Assembly: GCF_022179065.1 (NCBI RefSeq)
Contig: NZ_BPQD01000007.1
Coordinates: 186,001-250,000, forward strand
Length of the DNA stretch: 64,000 nucleotides
DNA from: Methylobacterium adhaesivum
GTDB taxonomy: Bacteria > Pseudomonadota > Alphaproteobacteria > Rhizobiales > Beijerinckiaceae
Reading direction: 5' to 3'
Each line of letters starts with the position of its first letter. Within the stretch, counting starts at the first letter, position 1. A model generated the notes under the pieces. It worked only from the letters and a program-made list of their open reading frames with translations, did no database searches and was not told where the DNA came from. The position numbers and the translations under genes were made by a program. This document shows, one piece after another, positions 30,230-39,677 of the stretch.

Positions 30230-31381
30230 TCACGCCACGGCGCCGAGGGTGTCGGCCATCCGGGCCTGGCGCGCGCCCATGGGCAGTTCGGCCCCCGTGG
30301 TGGTGTCGCGCGCCGTCTGGTGCTCCATCTCGGCGTTGATCTCGCCGCCCAGCAGCACGATGGTGGTGGAGATCCAGATCCAGGTCATGAAGCCGATGGC
30401 GGCGCCGAGCGAGCCGTAGGTCTCGTTGTAGTTGCCGAAGCTCGACACGTACCAGGAGAACAGGATCGAGGCGACGAGCCAGAGGATGCCCGCCAGGGCG
30501 CCGCCGACGCCGACCCAGCGCCAGCGCGCCCGCTCCCGGCTCGGGCCGTAGCGGTAGAGCACCGAAAGGCCGCCGAGCACCACCACCAGCAGCGCCGGCC
30601 ACCGCAGGAGCGCGAGGAACCAGGCGGTGTCGCTCAGGCCCACGAAGGTGAACACCAGGGGCAGGACCACGATGCTGACGAGGGCCAGGATCGTGAACAG
30701 CAGGGCACCGATGGTGAAGGTGAGGGAGCGCAGGTTCAGCATCACGAACGAGCGCTTCTCCTCCTCCTCGTAGACGACGTTCAGGGCATCGAACATCGCC
30801 TTCATGGCGGCGTTGGCGCTCCACAGGGACACGACGAGGCTGGTGAAGAAGGTCAGCCCCAGGGTTCCCCCGCCCTTGGCGGCGATGCGCTTGACCTGAT
30901 CGCCGATGATCTCGATGGCGCCCGACGGCAGGACGCCTTGCAGGCTCGCCAGATGCTCGTTGATGGAGCCGACATCGGCCACGAGGCCGTAGCACGAGAC
31001 CAGGGCGGCGATGGCCGGGAACAGGGACAGCAGGGTATAGAACGTCACCCCTGCGGCGACGGACAGGACCCGGTCCTTGTTGAACTCCAGGTAGACGCGG
31101 ACCAGGATGTCCTTCCAACCCGAGCGGGTGATGTCGAGGGGCGTGCGCGCGTTGCGGCCCCGCTCGGTCTGCGTGGCGGCGACCCATTCGGCGGATCGAC
31201 CGCTGTAGGAGCGCGCGCCGTCGTTTCGGACCGGCTCGGGCGGCGTGAGGGCGGCACTATCCGTCCGCGGACGGGCACGGGTGCCCGCCGTGAGGACAAC
31301 GAGGGCCGTTCCAAGGGCCAGGGTCCACAGTACGGGGGCGGCGCCCTTCTGGGCGGGCGCCGGGTCGGGGGAGGAAGACAT
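30230..31381 (-). CDS. YihY/BrkB-family membrane protein
   Basis: A 383-aa inner-membrane protein with about six helices. It carries the family pattern DRVLSVAAGVTFYTLLSLFPAIAALVSCYG near residue 105 and YGPSRERARWRWVGVGGALAGILW later. Residues 1-95 are a charged N-terminal extension with one extra hydrophobic segment (VLWTLALGTALVVL). The family was once thought to be RNase BN, which is no longer accepted; the function is open. The ATG at 31381 was chosen over a TTG at 31414. Confidence 0.88.
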   Translation of the reverse strand: MSSSPDPAPAQKGAAPVLWTLALGTALVVLTAGTRARPRTDSAALTPPEPVRNDGARSYSGRSAEWVAATQTERGRNARTPLDITRSGWKDILVRVYLEFNKDRVLSVAAGVTFYTLLSLFPAIAALVSCYGLVADVGSINEHLASLQGVLPSGAIEIIGDQVKRIAAKGGGTLGLTFFTSLVVSLWSANAAMKAMFDALNVVYEEEEKRSFVMLNLRSLTFTIGALLFTILALVSIVVLPLVFTFVGLSDTAWFLALLRWPALLVVVLGGLSVLYRYGPSRERARWRWVGVGGALAGILWLVASILFSWYVSSFGNYNETYGSLGAAIGFMTWIWISTTIVLLGGEINAEMEHQTARDTTTGAELPMGARQARMADTLGAVA

Positions 31382-31474
31382 CGCGGCGGTGACCGGTTCG
31401 GGCGGGAAGGCCAAGCTTGAGCTTACGCCGATCCAAACGTCGAGGCGCGCACGGACGTTCCCGGCCGGGCCACC

Positions 31475-32995
31475 TCAGGCGCGGTAGAGATTCGCGTGGG
31501 TCTCGCGCAGGAGGTTCTTCTGCACCTTGCCCATGGTGTTGCGGGGCAGATCGTCGACGAACAGCACCCGCTTCGGGCACTTGTAGCGGGCGAGGCGCGC
31601 CTCGAGGGTGCGCAGGATCGTGGCCTCGTCGGGGGCGCCGTCGCGGGCCACCACCACGGCCGTGACCCCCTCGCCGAAATCGGCGTGCGGTACCCCGATC
31701 ACCGCCGACTCGACCACGCCCGGAAGAGCGTCGATCTCGTTCTCGACCTCCTTCGGGTAGACGTTGTAGCCGCCCGTGATGATGAGGTCCTTGCCGCGCC
31801 CGACGATGTGGACGTAGCCGTCCGCGTCGATTTTGCCGAGGTCACCGGTGATGAAGAAGCCGTCGGCCTTGAACTCGGCCGCCGTCTTCTCCGGCATGCG
31901 CCAGTAGCCCTGGAACACGTTCGGGCCCTTCACCTCGATCATGCCGACGGCGTCGGGGCCGAGGCCGGCTCCGGTCTCGGGATCGACCACCCGCACGGAG
32001 ACGCCCGGCAGGGACGGCCCGACGGTGCCGGCCACCCGCGCCCCGTCATAGGGGTTCGAGGTGTTCATATTGGTCTCGGTCATGCCGTAGCGTTCGAGGA
32101 TGGCGTGGCCGGTGCGGGCCTGCCAGTCGCGGTGTGTCTCGGCCAGCAGTGGCGCCGAACCCGAGACGAACAGGCGGATGGCCTCAGTCGCGGCCGCGTC
32201 GAGGCCCGGCTCCTTGAGGAGGCGGGTGTAGAAGGTCGGCACGCCCATCATGGCGGTGGCGCGCGGCATCAGGGCCAGCACTTGGCGCGCATCGAACCTG
32301 GCGAGGAACAGCATCGTCCCGCCCGTGGCCAGCACGGTGTTGGTCGCCACGAACAGGCCGTGGGTGTGGAACACCGGCAGGGCGTGGATGAGCACGTCGT
32401 CCGCCGTGAAGCGCCACGTCTCGGCCAGCGTCCGGGCGTTCGACGCGAGGTTCTCGTGGCTGAGCATGGCGCCCTTGGAGCGCCCGGTGGTGCCCGAGGT
32501 GTAGAGGATGGCGGCGAGATCCTCGGGGCCGCGTGCCACGTCGGCGAAATCGCCCGCGGCCGCGTCGGCGGCTTCCGCCATGCTGCCGCGCCCGTCGGCG
32601 CCCAGGGTCCGCACCCGCGCCACGCCGGCCGCGCCCGCCACCGCCTCCAGGGCCTCGCGCTTGCCCGGATCGCACACGAACAGGGCCGGCTCCGCGTCGC
32701 CGAGGAAGTAGGCGATCTCGTGGGCGGTGTAGGCGGTGTTGAGGGGCAGGAACACGGCGCCGGCGCGCACCGTGCCGAGATACAGGAACAGAAACTCGGA
32801 ACTCTTTTCGGCCTGGACCGCCACCCGGTCACCCGGCTTCACTCCCAGTCCGACGAGTGCCGCCGCGTAGGCCCCCGAGCGGGCGAGGAGGTCGGCATAG
32901 GTGTAGCGCGCGCCCTCCCCCGTCTCGATGAAGGTCTTGGCCGCGGGATCGGCGGGCAGGCGCGCGCGGACGAGGTCGAACAGGTGGTTGGACAT
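31475..32995 (-). CDS. matB: Malonyl-CoA synthetase
   Basis: A 506-aa acyl-adenylating enzyme that makes malonyl-CoA from malonate, ATP and CoA. AMP-binding motifs are LYTSGTTGRSKGAMLSH (P-loop), ERYGMTETNM, and the C-terminal hinge GRGKDLIITGGYNVYP. The catalytic Lys is in RNTMGKVQKNLLRE. The assignment to malonate rather than another acid comes from overall MatB likeness and from the next gene, malonyl-CoA decarboxylase, 18 bases upstream on the same strand. Together they convert malonate to acetyl-CoA. Confidence 0.9.
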   Translation of the reverse strand: MSNHLFDLVRARLPADPAAKTFIETGEGARYTYADLLARSGAYAAALVGLGVKPGDRVAVQAEKSSEFLFLYLGTVRAGAVFLPLNTAYTAHEIAYFLGDAEPALFVCDPGKREALEAVAGAAGVARVRTLGADGRGSMAEAADAAAGDFADVARGPEDLAAILYTSGTTGRSKGAMLSHENLASNARTLAETWRFTADDVLIHALPVFHTHGLFVATNTVLATGGTMLFLARFDARQVLALMPRATAMMGVPTFYTRLLKEPGLDAAATEAIRLFVSGSAPLLAETHRDWQARTGHAILERYGMTETNMNTSNPYDGARVAGTVGPSLPGVSVRVVDPETGAGLGPDAVGMIEVKGPNVFQGYWRMPEKTAAEFKADGFFITGDLGKIDADGYVHIVGRGKDLIITGGYNVYPKEVENEIDALPGVVESAVIGVPHADFGEGVTAVVVARDGAPDEATILRTLEARLARYKCPKRVLFVDDLPRNTMGKVQKNLLRETHANLYRA

Positions 32996-33013
32996 GCGGG
33001 CTTCGGACTGCTT

Positions 33014-34420
33014 TCAGGCGTCCGCCAAGGCGACGGCGCGTGCGGGCGGCAGGTTGTTGCGCAACTCGCGGGTCACCGCGCTCGATGCGGCGACGGTGCC
33101 GAGGTTGGCGAAGGTCTCGTGGTTCTTCTCGATGGCCGAGAGATCGTAGAGGTAGTTGACCATGAGGCCGCGCGATTGGGCCAGCCCCTTTCGCGAGACG
33201 TCGCCGAGGAAGTTCAGGCGCTCCAGGCGGGCGCCGTTGCCGAGGTGGAACCGGGCGACGGGATCCAGCGGCTTGCCGCGCTCGTTCTTGGCCCGGAGGA
33301 AATAGGCCGCCGCCGCCGGGATCATCGCCTTGCGCACGATCTCGGCCTTAGCCTTGTCCGCATGCCAGTCCGGCTCGTCGATGAGGCGCAGGGCCTCGAC
33401 ATCCTCGCGGGTGAGCCCCTGGGGGGCGTCGGCCCGGCGCTCGCGGTCGAGCCAGGTAGCGAATCCCGGCACCGGCGACAGGGTGACGAAGGTCTTGAGC
33501 GAGGGGATCTCGCGGGCGAGGTCCTCCACCACCTGCTTGATGAGGAAGTTTCCGAAGGTGACGCCGGCAAGCCCCTTCTGGCAGTTCGAGATGGAATAGA
33601 AGATTGCCGTGGTGGCCTCGCGCGGCGCCAGGGGTTCGCGCTCATGGGCCAGGATCGGCGCGATGGCCGGGGCGATGCCGGCGGTGAGGGCCACCTCGAC
33701 GAAGATCAGCGGCTCGTCGACGAGGGCCGGATGGAAGAAGGCGAAGCAGCGCCGGTCGCGCGGGGCGATGCGACGGCGCAGATCGTCCCAGTCGGCGATG
33801 GCGTGCACGGCCTCGTAGCGGATGATCTTCTCGAGGATATGGGCCGGCGTGGTCCAGTCGATGGGGCGCAGCACGAGGAAGCCCCGGTTGAACCACGAGG
33901 CGAACAGGTGCTCGAAATCGCTGTCGAGGCTGTCGGCCGCATCGATGAGGTCCGGGTCGGCCTCCTCGTCGCGCAGGGCGCGGCGCAGGCTGAACAGGTC
34001 TTCGCGCATGCGCACCAGGGCGAGGGTTCCGTCGCGGGCGAGGTTGAGGCGCCGGATGAGTTCCTGGCTGCGCGGCTCGGCCGCGTCGTGCAGAGCGCCT
34101 AGGGCCGCCCTGCTCGGGGCCGCCCGATAGGCCGCGATGGCCTCGTCCACGGCGTCATGGTCGGCGGCGAACTCCGTGGCGGCCATGCGCAGGAAATTCG
34201 CCCGCTCGGGCCGCGCGAGGCTGGCGTAGCGGTCGAGGATGAGCCGGGCGAGGGCGACGCCCGAGGCCTCGCCCCGCCGGGAGATCAGATCCTCGCAGAG
34301 CTTGATCAGCTCCTGCGCGTTGGCGCGGGCGGCAAGGTCGCCGCGGCCGAACCCGATGAGGTCCCGCCCCCGCTCGCTGATGGTCTGCAGCAGATCGCCG
34401 AAGAAAGAGATCGCCGCCAT
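33014..34420 (-). CDS. Malonyl-CoA decarboxylase
   Basis: A 468-aa cytosolic enzyme that converts malonyl-CoA to acetyl-CoA and CO2. The N-terminal helical domain (about 60-180) is followed by the GNAT-like catalytic domain. Visible family motifs are RPIDWTTPAHILEKIIRYEAVH, CFAFFHPALVDEPLIFVEVAL, the catalytic Ser/His region TAIFYSISNCQKGLAGVTFGNFLIKQV, and FHLGNGARLERLN. The start is fixed at ATG 34420. It is the first gene of a two-gene unit with malonyl-CoA synthetase, equivalent to the matA-matB pair of rhizobia. Confidence 0.95.
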   Translation of the reverse strand: MAAISFFGDLLQTISERGRDLIGFGRGDLAARANAQELIKLCEDLISRRGEASGVALARLILDRYASLARPERANFLRMAATEFAADHDAVDEAIAAYRAAPSRAALGALHDAAEPRSQELIRRLNLARDGTLALVRMREDLFSLRRALRDEEADPDLIDAADSLDSDFEHLFASWFNRGFLVLRPIDWTTPAHILEKIIRYEAVHAIADWDDLRRRIAPRDRRCFAFFHPALVDEPLIFVEVALTAGIAPAIAPILAHEREPLAPREATTAIFYSISNCQKGLAGVTFGNFLIKQVVEDLAREIPSLKTFVTLSPVPGFATWLDRERRADAPQGLTREDVEALRLIDEPDWHADKAKAEIVRKAMIPAAAAYFLRAKNERGKPLDPVARFHLGNGARLERLNFLGDVSRKGLAQSRGLMVNYLYDLSAIEKNHETFANLGTVAASSAVTRELRNNLPPARAVALADA

Positions 34421-34615
34421 GAAAGCCGTCCGTCCCCTTGCCGATGCCCGAACCGGGCGGTCCCGCCGCGCACATCCGCGCACGCTTGCGCGACCACTCT
34501 ATGACGGCCAAGCTCGGAGGGCCAGAGAGCCGCGGCGTCGGGGGGAGACCGGATGGCGATCGCGCGGGAGACATCGCGAAGGCCCGGCGCTCCGGAACCG
34601 ACGATGCCGCGTCCC

Positions 34616-34816
34616 TTAATTCGTGCCGCCGCCGGCGATGATCTCGGCGCGGTCGGCGCGCTCCCGCCAATCCTCGACGCCGTGGTGGCGGGCGAAGCGC
34701 AACTCGGCCGCACGCAGCGCCCGCATGGGATCCCGCGCCCGGACGATGGCCACGGACCCGACGGGGAAGGGCACGCCCAGAATCTCCTTGGCGAATTCGA
34801 CACGATAGTTCGGCAT
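34616..34816 (-). CDS. Small soluble protein, unknown
   Basis: A 66-aa protein from ATG 34816 (MPNYRVEFAKEILGVPFPVGSV). It has a beta-strand-rich start and an Arg/Glu-rich helix (DPMRALRAAELRFARHHG). No domain is recognised. The compact fold-like pattern and a frame matching local codon use argue for a real gene. Confidence 0.6.
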   Translation of the reverse strand: MPNYRVEFAKEILGVPFPVGSVAIVRARDPMRALRAAELRFARHHGVEDWRERADRAEIIAGGGTN

Positions 34817-35255
34817 TCGAAGCTCCGTCGTCGGACCGGGCGAGGCAATCCGCCGGAACGGAATGCGATTCGCTGGCCCACATTGGGGATCAGACCGCAA
34901 AACCTCGCGTTTTCCAAGGGGTTGCCCGGGTCCTATGCGGTCGTTTTCCGGCCCTTGGGCGCCAAATCGTGCGGATCGTTCTCCAAAGAGATGAGATCGG
35001 CCTCATCCCGAGGTAACGGTCCTGCGGCGACGCGTCCGATTCGAACGTCCCGCCGGGACCCCGGGCGGGCGTTACGGGAGTGGAACGCCCGGAGCCACGC
35101 TTGCGAGGGGCAGCACTTACGAAGGGCAGCACTTACGAAGGGCAGCACTTGCGGGCCCGGCGGCCCACGCCTTACTCACCCGTCCCCCCCATCGGAAAGT
35201 CCACGGCCATGACAGCGACGCTCGACTTCCGCCCGGCACCGGGCCGGGCCACGCC
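34817..35255. other. Intergenic region with short tandem repeats
   Basis: 439 bases between a small minus-strand gene and a plus-strand MFS gene. It holds three tandem 16-bp copies at 35105-35152 and a GC-rich patch before them. No convincing gene or RNA is seen. Confidence 0.5.
35105..35152. repeat. Three tandem copies of a 16-bp unit
   Basis: GAGGGGCAGCACTTAC, GAAGGGCAGCACTTAC and GAAGGGCAGCACTTGC follow one another without gaps. It could be a variable-number repeat or an array of protein-binding sites in front of the MFS gene that starts at 35256. Confidence 0.85.
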
Positions 35256-36449
35256 ATGAGCGGGGCGGCATCGGCAGACGGCCACGGCTTCACCCTCAAG
35301 GCGCGCCTCGGCCTCACCCTCATCGCCGGGGGCGCGGTCGCCAACATCTATTACAACCAGCCCCTGCTGGCGCTGCTGGTGACGGAGTTCGGCGACCGGG
35401 CGGCCACCCTCGTGCCGACGGCCTCCCTCGTCGGCTACGGCCTCGGCATCCTCTGCCTCGTACCCATGGGCGACAGCCTGCCCCGGCGCGGCCTGATCCT
35501 GGCACAAATGATCGGCCTCGCCGTGGCGCTGCTGGCGGCGGCCCTGAGCCCGAACCTCGGCACCCTGGCGGCGGCGAGCCTCGCCATCGGCTTCCTCGCC
35601 TCGGCGGCGCAGCAGGCGGTGCCGTTCGCGGCCGAACTCGCGCCCGACGCGACGCGCGGGCGCATGGTGGGCCAGGTGATGACCGGCCTCCTCAGCGGCA
35701 TCCTGCTCGCCCGGACGGTGAGCGGGTTCGTTGGGGCTCATTACGGCTGGCGGGCAGTGTTCTTCGCCGCCGCCGCCGTGGCCCTCGTCATCGCCGGGAT
35801 CGCCGCCGCGACCCTGCCGCGCACGGTGCAGACGAAGCCCCTGCGCTACCGCGCCCTGATGGTGTCGATCCTCCACCTCGTGCGCACGCAGCCGGCCCTG
35901 CGCCGCGCCAGCCTGTGCCAGGGCTTGCTGTTCGCGAGCTTCAACGCGTTCTGGACCACCCTCGCCCTCCTGGTGGAGGCGCCGCCCTTCGACCTGACGG
36001 CGGCGGGCGCCGGCCTGTTCGGCGTCATCGGCGTGGTGGGCGCCTTCATCGCCCCCCTGTCGGGGCGCTACACCGACCGGCGCGGCGCACGGCCCGTGGT
36101 GGTGGCCGGCGGCCTGTTCGTGGTGGCGGCCTTCGTGGTGCTGTGGGCCGGGGGCGCCGTCTCCCTCGTCGCCGTGGGCCTCGGCGTGCTCCTCATCGAT
36201 ATCGGCCTCAACGGCGCGCTCATCGCCAACCAGACCCGGGTCTACGCCCTGGTTCCGGGGGCGCGCGGCCGGGTCAACACCGTGCTGTTCACGGTGATGT
36301 TCGTGTTCGGGGCACTCGGCGCCTTCGCGGGCACGCAGGCATTCCTCGCGGCCGGCTGGTCCGGCGTCTGCGCCGTCGGCCTCGTCCTCTCGGGAGGCGG
36401 CCTCCTCGTCGCCCTCCTCGAACGGGGGAAGCCGGCGCGGACTACTTGA
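35256..36449 (+). CDS. MFS transporter
   Basis: A 397-aa inner-membrane carrier with 12 predicted helices. YYNQPLLALLVTEFGD in the first external segment and PMGDSLPRRGLILAQM in the loop between TM2 and TM3 place it with the YnfM/YgaY-like group of drug-exporter-type MFS proteins. The substrate is unknown. It converges on cobC, with an 8-base overlap of the two 3' ends (stops at 36449 and 36442). Confidence 0.88.
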   Translation: MSGAASADGHGFTLKARLGLTLIAGGAVANIYYNQPLLALLVTEFGDRAATLVPTASLVGYGLGILCLVPMGDSLPRRGLILAQMIGLAVALLAAALSPNLGTLAAASLAIGFLASAAQQAVPFAAELAPDATRGRMVGQVMTGLLSGILLARTVSGFVGAHYGWRAVFFAAAAVALVIAGIAAATLPRTVQTKPLRYRALMVSILHLVRTQPALRRASLCQGLLFASFNAFWTTLALLVEAPPFDLTAAGAGLFGVIGVVGAFIAPLSGRYTDRRGARPVVVAGGLFVVAAFVVLWAGGAVSLVAVGLGVLLIDIGLNGALIANQTRVYALVPGARGRVNTVLFTVMFVFGALGAFAGTQAFLAAGWSGVCAVGLVLSGGGLLVALLERGKPARTT

Positions 36450-37434
36450 GGATCCGCGAGAGCCGGCACCATTCGGTTCGGTCCGCCGGCAGGCCGAAGC
36501 GCAGGCGGGACGGGGCGGCGGCGAAGCGCCGGACGTAGATCCCCGCCGCGCCGAGGCGCCCGAACAGACCCGGGCCATCGGAAAAGTCCGCCGTGCGGAA
36601 CAGGCGGGTGCCGCCGACGACCCGGCCGCCAGCCCGGGCGATCATCCGGTCGAGGCGGTTCGCGTCGGCGCCCCGCAGGATCGCGGCGTCCCGGCGCCAG
36701 CCGGCATCGGCCAGGGCGACGCGACCGATGGCCAGCGCCGGGCCGGACACCGCCCAGGGGCCGAGCGCCTCGGCGAGGCGGGCGGCGAAGCCCGACTCGG
36801 CGAGGGCGAAGCCGAGGCGCAGGCCGGCGAGCCCGTAGGTCTTGCCGAAGGAGCGCAGGACCACGAGGCCGGGGCGAAGGTGGCCCCCGAGGGACTCCAC
36901 GGCTTCGAGGTCGGCGAAGGCCTCGTCCACCACGAGGAGCCCGCCGCGCGCCGCCTGACGCTCGGCGTAGGCCAGGAGGGCGGAGGCCGCCCATGTCCGC
37001 CCGTCGGGATTGTTGGGGTTGACCACCACCACCACGTCGGCCGCCGCCTCGAGATCCGCCACCGGGGTGACGGCGTGCCCGGCCCGGGTCCAGGCGGCCT
37101 CGTGCTCGGCATAGGTCGGCCCCACGACGGCGACCCGCCCCCGCGCGACGAGGCGCGGCAGGGTCTCGATGAGGATCTGGGTTCCGGGCGCGGCCACGAT
37201 GCCGGCCGGATCGGCGACGCCGTAGGCTTTCGCCGCCGCCGCGTTGAGGGCCGCGAGGTCGGCGGAGGACGGCAGACGCCGGAACGCACTGGCCTCCAGG
37301 GGCGGACCGGGATAGGGCACCGGATTGATCCCCGTCGAGAGGTCGATCCACGGCAAGGGCGCATCCGGAAACAGGGTGCGGGCCGCGTCGAGATCGCCGC
37401 CATGCGCGAGGGGGGGCGCCACGCTCACCGACAC
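36442..37434 (-). CDS. cobC: Threonine-phosphate decarboxylase-like enzyme of cobalamin synthesis (CobC; CobD in Salmonella naming)
   Basis: A 330-aa PLP enzyme of the aminotransferase I/II fold. It is expected to make (R)-1-amino-2-propanol phosphate for the nucleotide loop of B12. Motifs: HGGDLDAARTLFP and DLSTGINPVPYP at the N-terminus, VVNPNNPDGR, VDEAFADLE, and the PLP Lys in LRSFGKTYGLAGLRLGF. No ATG exists in the proper place. In-frame GTGs at 37434, 37428 and 37422 are candidates, and the first was used. It is divergent from cbiB with the two start codons only 3 bases apart. Confidence 0.92.
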   Translation of the reverse strand: MSVSVAPPLAHGGDLDAARTLFPDAPLPWIDLSTGINPVPYPGPPLEASAFRRLPSSADLAALNAAAAKAYGVADPAGIVAAPGTQILIETLPRLVARGRVAVVGPTYAEHEAAWTRAGHAVTPVADLEAAADVVVVVNPNNPDGRTWAASALLAYAERQAARGGLLVVDEAFADLEAVESLGGHLRPGLVVLRSFGKTYGLAGLRLGFALAESGFAARLAEALGPWAVSGPALAIGRVALADAGWRRDAAILRGADANRLDRMIARAGGRVVGGTRLFRTADFSDGPGLFGRLGAAGIYVRRFAAAPSRLRFGLPADRTEWCRLSRILK

Positions 37435-37437
37435 CGA

Positions 37438-38439
37438 ATGCCCTGGACCGCCCTCACCCATCCACCCGCCACGCTCATCGTCCTGCTGCTCGCCCTCGCC
37501 GTCGAGGCGGCGTGCGGCTATCCCGACCGGCTCTACAGGGCCCTCGGCCACCCTGTCACCTGGATCGGCGCCCTCATCGCCGGCCTCGACGGGCGCCTGA
37601 ACCGGGGCGGCCCGGCCCGCCGCCGGGCCATGGGTGTCGTCGGACTTCTGACACTGCTTGGCGTGGTGGCGGCGGTCGCCTGCGGGCTCACCGCCCTCGC
37701 ATTGCTGCTCGGCCCGTGGGGCGGCCTCGCGGCCCTCGCCCTCCTGTGCGCCAGCCTGCCGGCCCAGCGCAGCCTCCACGACCACGTCGCCCGCGTCGCG
37801 GCGGACCTGCGCGCCGAGGGATTGGCGGGCGGGCGCGTCGCCGTGTCGATGATCGTGGGGCGCGACCCCGAGAGCCTCGACGAGGCCGGCATCTGCCGCG
37901 CCGCCATCGAGAGTCTGGCCGAGAACTTTTCCGACGGGATCGTGGCTCCGGCCTTCTGGATCGGCCTCGGCGGCCTGCCGGGCGGGGCGCTCTACAAGGC
38001 GATCAACACAGCTGACAGCATGATCGGCCACCGCACCCCACGCCACGAAGCCTATGGCTGGGCGGCCGCCCGCCTCGACGATCTCGTCAACCTCCCGGCT
38101 TCGCGGCTGGCCGGCGGCCTCATCGTGGCGGCCGCCCTGTTCCACCCCGGCGCCGCGCCGGGCGCGGCCTGGCGCGCGCTCCTGCGCGATGCCGGCCGCC
38201 ACCGCTCGCCCAATGCCGGTTGGCCCGAGGCCGCCATGGCGGGGGCGCTCGGCCTGCGGCTGGCCGGCCCCCGCGTTTACGGCGCCACGCGGGTCGAGGA
38301 TGCCTGGATGGGGGATGGCCGCGCGGAGGCCGGGCCGGCCGACGTGGAGCGGGCGCTCGCCCTCTACCGCACGGCCTGCGGCCTGCTGTTCGGCCTCGCC
38401 GCCTTCGCGTTCGGCGCCTTCGCGGCCGCCGTGTCATGA
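37438..38439 (+). CDS. cbiB: Adenosylcobinamide-phosphate synthase CbiB
   Basis: A 333-aa inner-membrane protein that attaches aminopropanol (phosphate) to adenosylcobyric acid. It is the partner step to the divergent CobC. Motifs: GYPDRLYRALGHPVTWIG at the N-terminus, ESLAENFSDGIVAPAFW, AINTADSMIGHRTPRHEAYGWAAARLDDL, RHRSPNAGWPEAAMAGALGL. It is called CobD in P. denitrificans naming. No clear ribosome site precedes the ATG at 37438. The next gene may be coupled through an ATGA overlap at 38436. Confidence 0.95.
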   Translation: MPWTALTHPPATLIVLLLALAVEAACGYPDRLYRALGHPVTWIGALIAGLDGRLNRGGPARRRAMGVVGLLTLLGVVAAVACGLTALALLLGPWGGLAALALLCASLPAQRSLHDHVARVAADLRAEGLAGGRVAVSMIVGRDPESLDEAGICRAAIESLAENFSDGIVAPAFWIGLGGLPGGALYKAINTADSMIGHRTPRHEAYGWAAARLDDLVNLPASRLAGGLIVAAALFHPGAAPGAAWRALLRDAGRHRSPNAGWPEAAMAGALGLRLAGPRVYGATRVEDAWMGDGRAEAGPADVERALALYRTACGLLFGLAAFAFGAFAAAVS

Positions 38440-38471
38440 TCCTTGAAATGCCCCTGCACCGGAGCCCCCCG

Positions 38472-39542
38472 ATGATGCGTCGTTCCCTCCTCACCCTGGC
38501 GTCGGGGCTGGCGCTCCTGTCCCCGGCCGGCGCGCAAGTGCTCCATCCCGTCGGCCAGCCCTACGCCGTGGGCGCGGGGCTCACGGGAGAGATCACGAAG
38601 AAGGGCGGGGGCAAGCCGGCGGAGGATATCTCCGGCATCGCCTGCGCGCCGGCGACGGCGGGCCCGCGCACCTGCCTGGTGGTGGACGATGAGGCGGCGG
38701 GCGCGCAGTTCGTCACCCTCGACGGCACCACCCTGACGCCGGGCGTCGTCGTCGACATCGCCGGCCGCAAACCGCCGAAGGCCGCCCTCGGTGCGCCCCC
38801 GACCACGGGGGATTGCACTCTCGGCCAGGGCGCGTATCGCGAACTCGACGGCGAGGCCGTGGCCTATGCCGCCCCCGATTTCTACGTCACCGGCTCGCAT
38901 GGCTGCAGCCGGCGGGGACGCGAGTTCAAGCTCTCGACCGCCCTCCTCGCCCGCCTGCATCCGGACGCCGCCGGCACGGGGGCCAGCGTCGAGATCACCT
39001 ACCGCCTCGGCGATGCCCTCCGGGCCGCCGACACGGTGGGACCCTACGTCCTGAAGGACCTCGAACCGCGCGAGGGCGGCAAGCCGCTCTCCGGCCTCAA
39101 CGTCGAGGGCCTCGCGGTGGTGGGCGACACGCTCTATGCGGGCCTGCGCGCGCCCGTCCTCGACGGCACGGCCTTCCTCGTCTCCGTGCCCGTCGCCCCC
39201 TTGTTCGCCCCCGGCGACGGGCCGCTCGCGGCCAAATCCGTGACGATCCCCCTCGCCCTCGGCCCCGACGCCGGCATCCGCGACCTCACCGCCCTGCCGG
39301 ACGGACGGCTCCTCGTGCTCTCCGGCCCGACCCGCAACGGACTGAGCGTCCCCTACGGCCTGTTCCTCGCCGAACTCCCCTCCGGCAAGGTCACGCCGCT
39401 GGGCACCCTCGCGCCCCTCGACGGCGACGACGCGCGGGCGAAGCCAGAGGGGATCGTCCGTCTCGGCCCCGGCCGCGTGCTCGTGGTGTTCGACAGCGCC
39501 CTCAACGGCGCGCCGCGCGAGTATGCCGTGGCGATTCCGTAG
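38472..39542 (+). CDS. Secreted DUF3616-like protein
   Basis: A 356-aa protein with a signal peptide (MMRRSLLTLASGLALLSPAGAQ). The pattern DISGIACAPA...CLVVDDEAAGAQFVTLDG, GLNVEGLAVVGDTLYAGLRAP and GIRDLTALPDGRLLVLSGP suggests a beta-propeller resembling DUF3616 or SdiA-regulated-type proteins. The start at 38472 (with a second ATG at 38475) has GGAG 7 bases upstream. An ATG at 38436 overlapping the cbiB stop is possible but would hide the signal peptide. Function is unknown; a B12-related role is not implied. Confidence 0.75.
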   Translation: MMRRSLLTLASGLALLSPAGAQVLHPVGQPYAVGAGLTGEITKKGGGKPAEDISGIACAPATAGPRTCLVVDDEAAGAQFVTLDGTTLTPGVVVDIAGRKPPKAALGAPPTTGDCTLGQGAYRELDGEAVAYAAPDFYVTGSHGCSRRGREFKLSTALLARLHPDAAGTGASVEITYRLGDALRAADTVGPYVLKDLEPREGGKPLSGLNVEGLAVVGDTLYAGLRAPVLDGTAFLVSVPVAPLFAPGDGPLAAKSVTIPLALGPDAGIRDLTALPDGRLLVLSGPTRNGLSVPYGLFLAELPSGKVTPLGTLAPLDGDDARAKPEGIVRLGPGRVLVVFDSALNGAPREYAVAIP

Positions 39543-39677
39543 GCGCTTCGCGGCCGATCGCGGGTCGGGCATGCTGGCGGTCACGGGCGATTCCCGAACG
39601 CGGCCATGCATCGGCCGCCATTCATAGGGGATTCGGGGTGGTGAACCGATCTGGGCTCATCATCCCGAAGCGGCTGT

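Noticed and set aside
31496-34102. A long plus-strand open frame opposite malonyl-CoA synthetase and decarboxylase
   Set aside because: Antisense shadow; both minus-strand proteins have clear family signatures.
35105-35152. CRISPR array
   Set aside because: The 16-bp units are directly adjacent with no spacers, and no cas genes are in the window.
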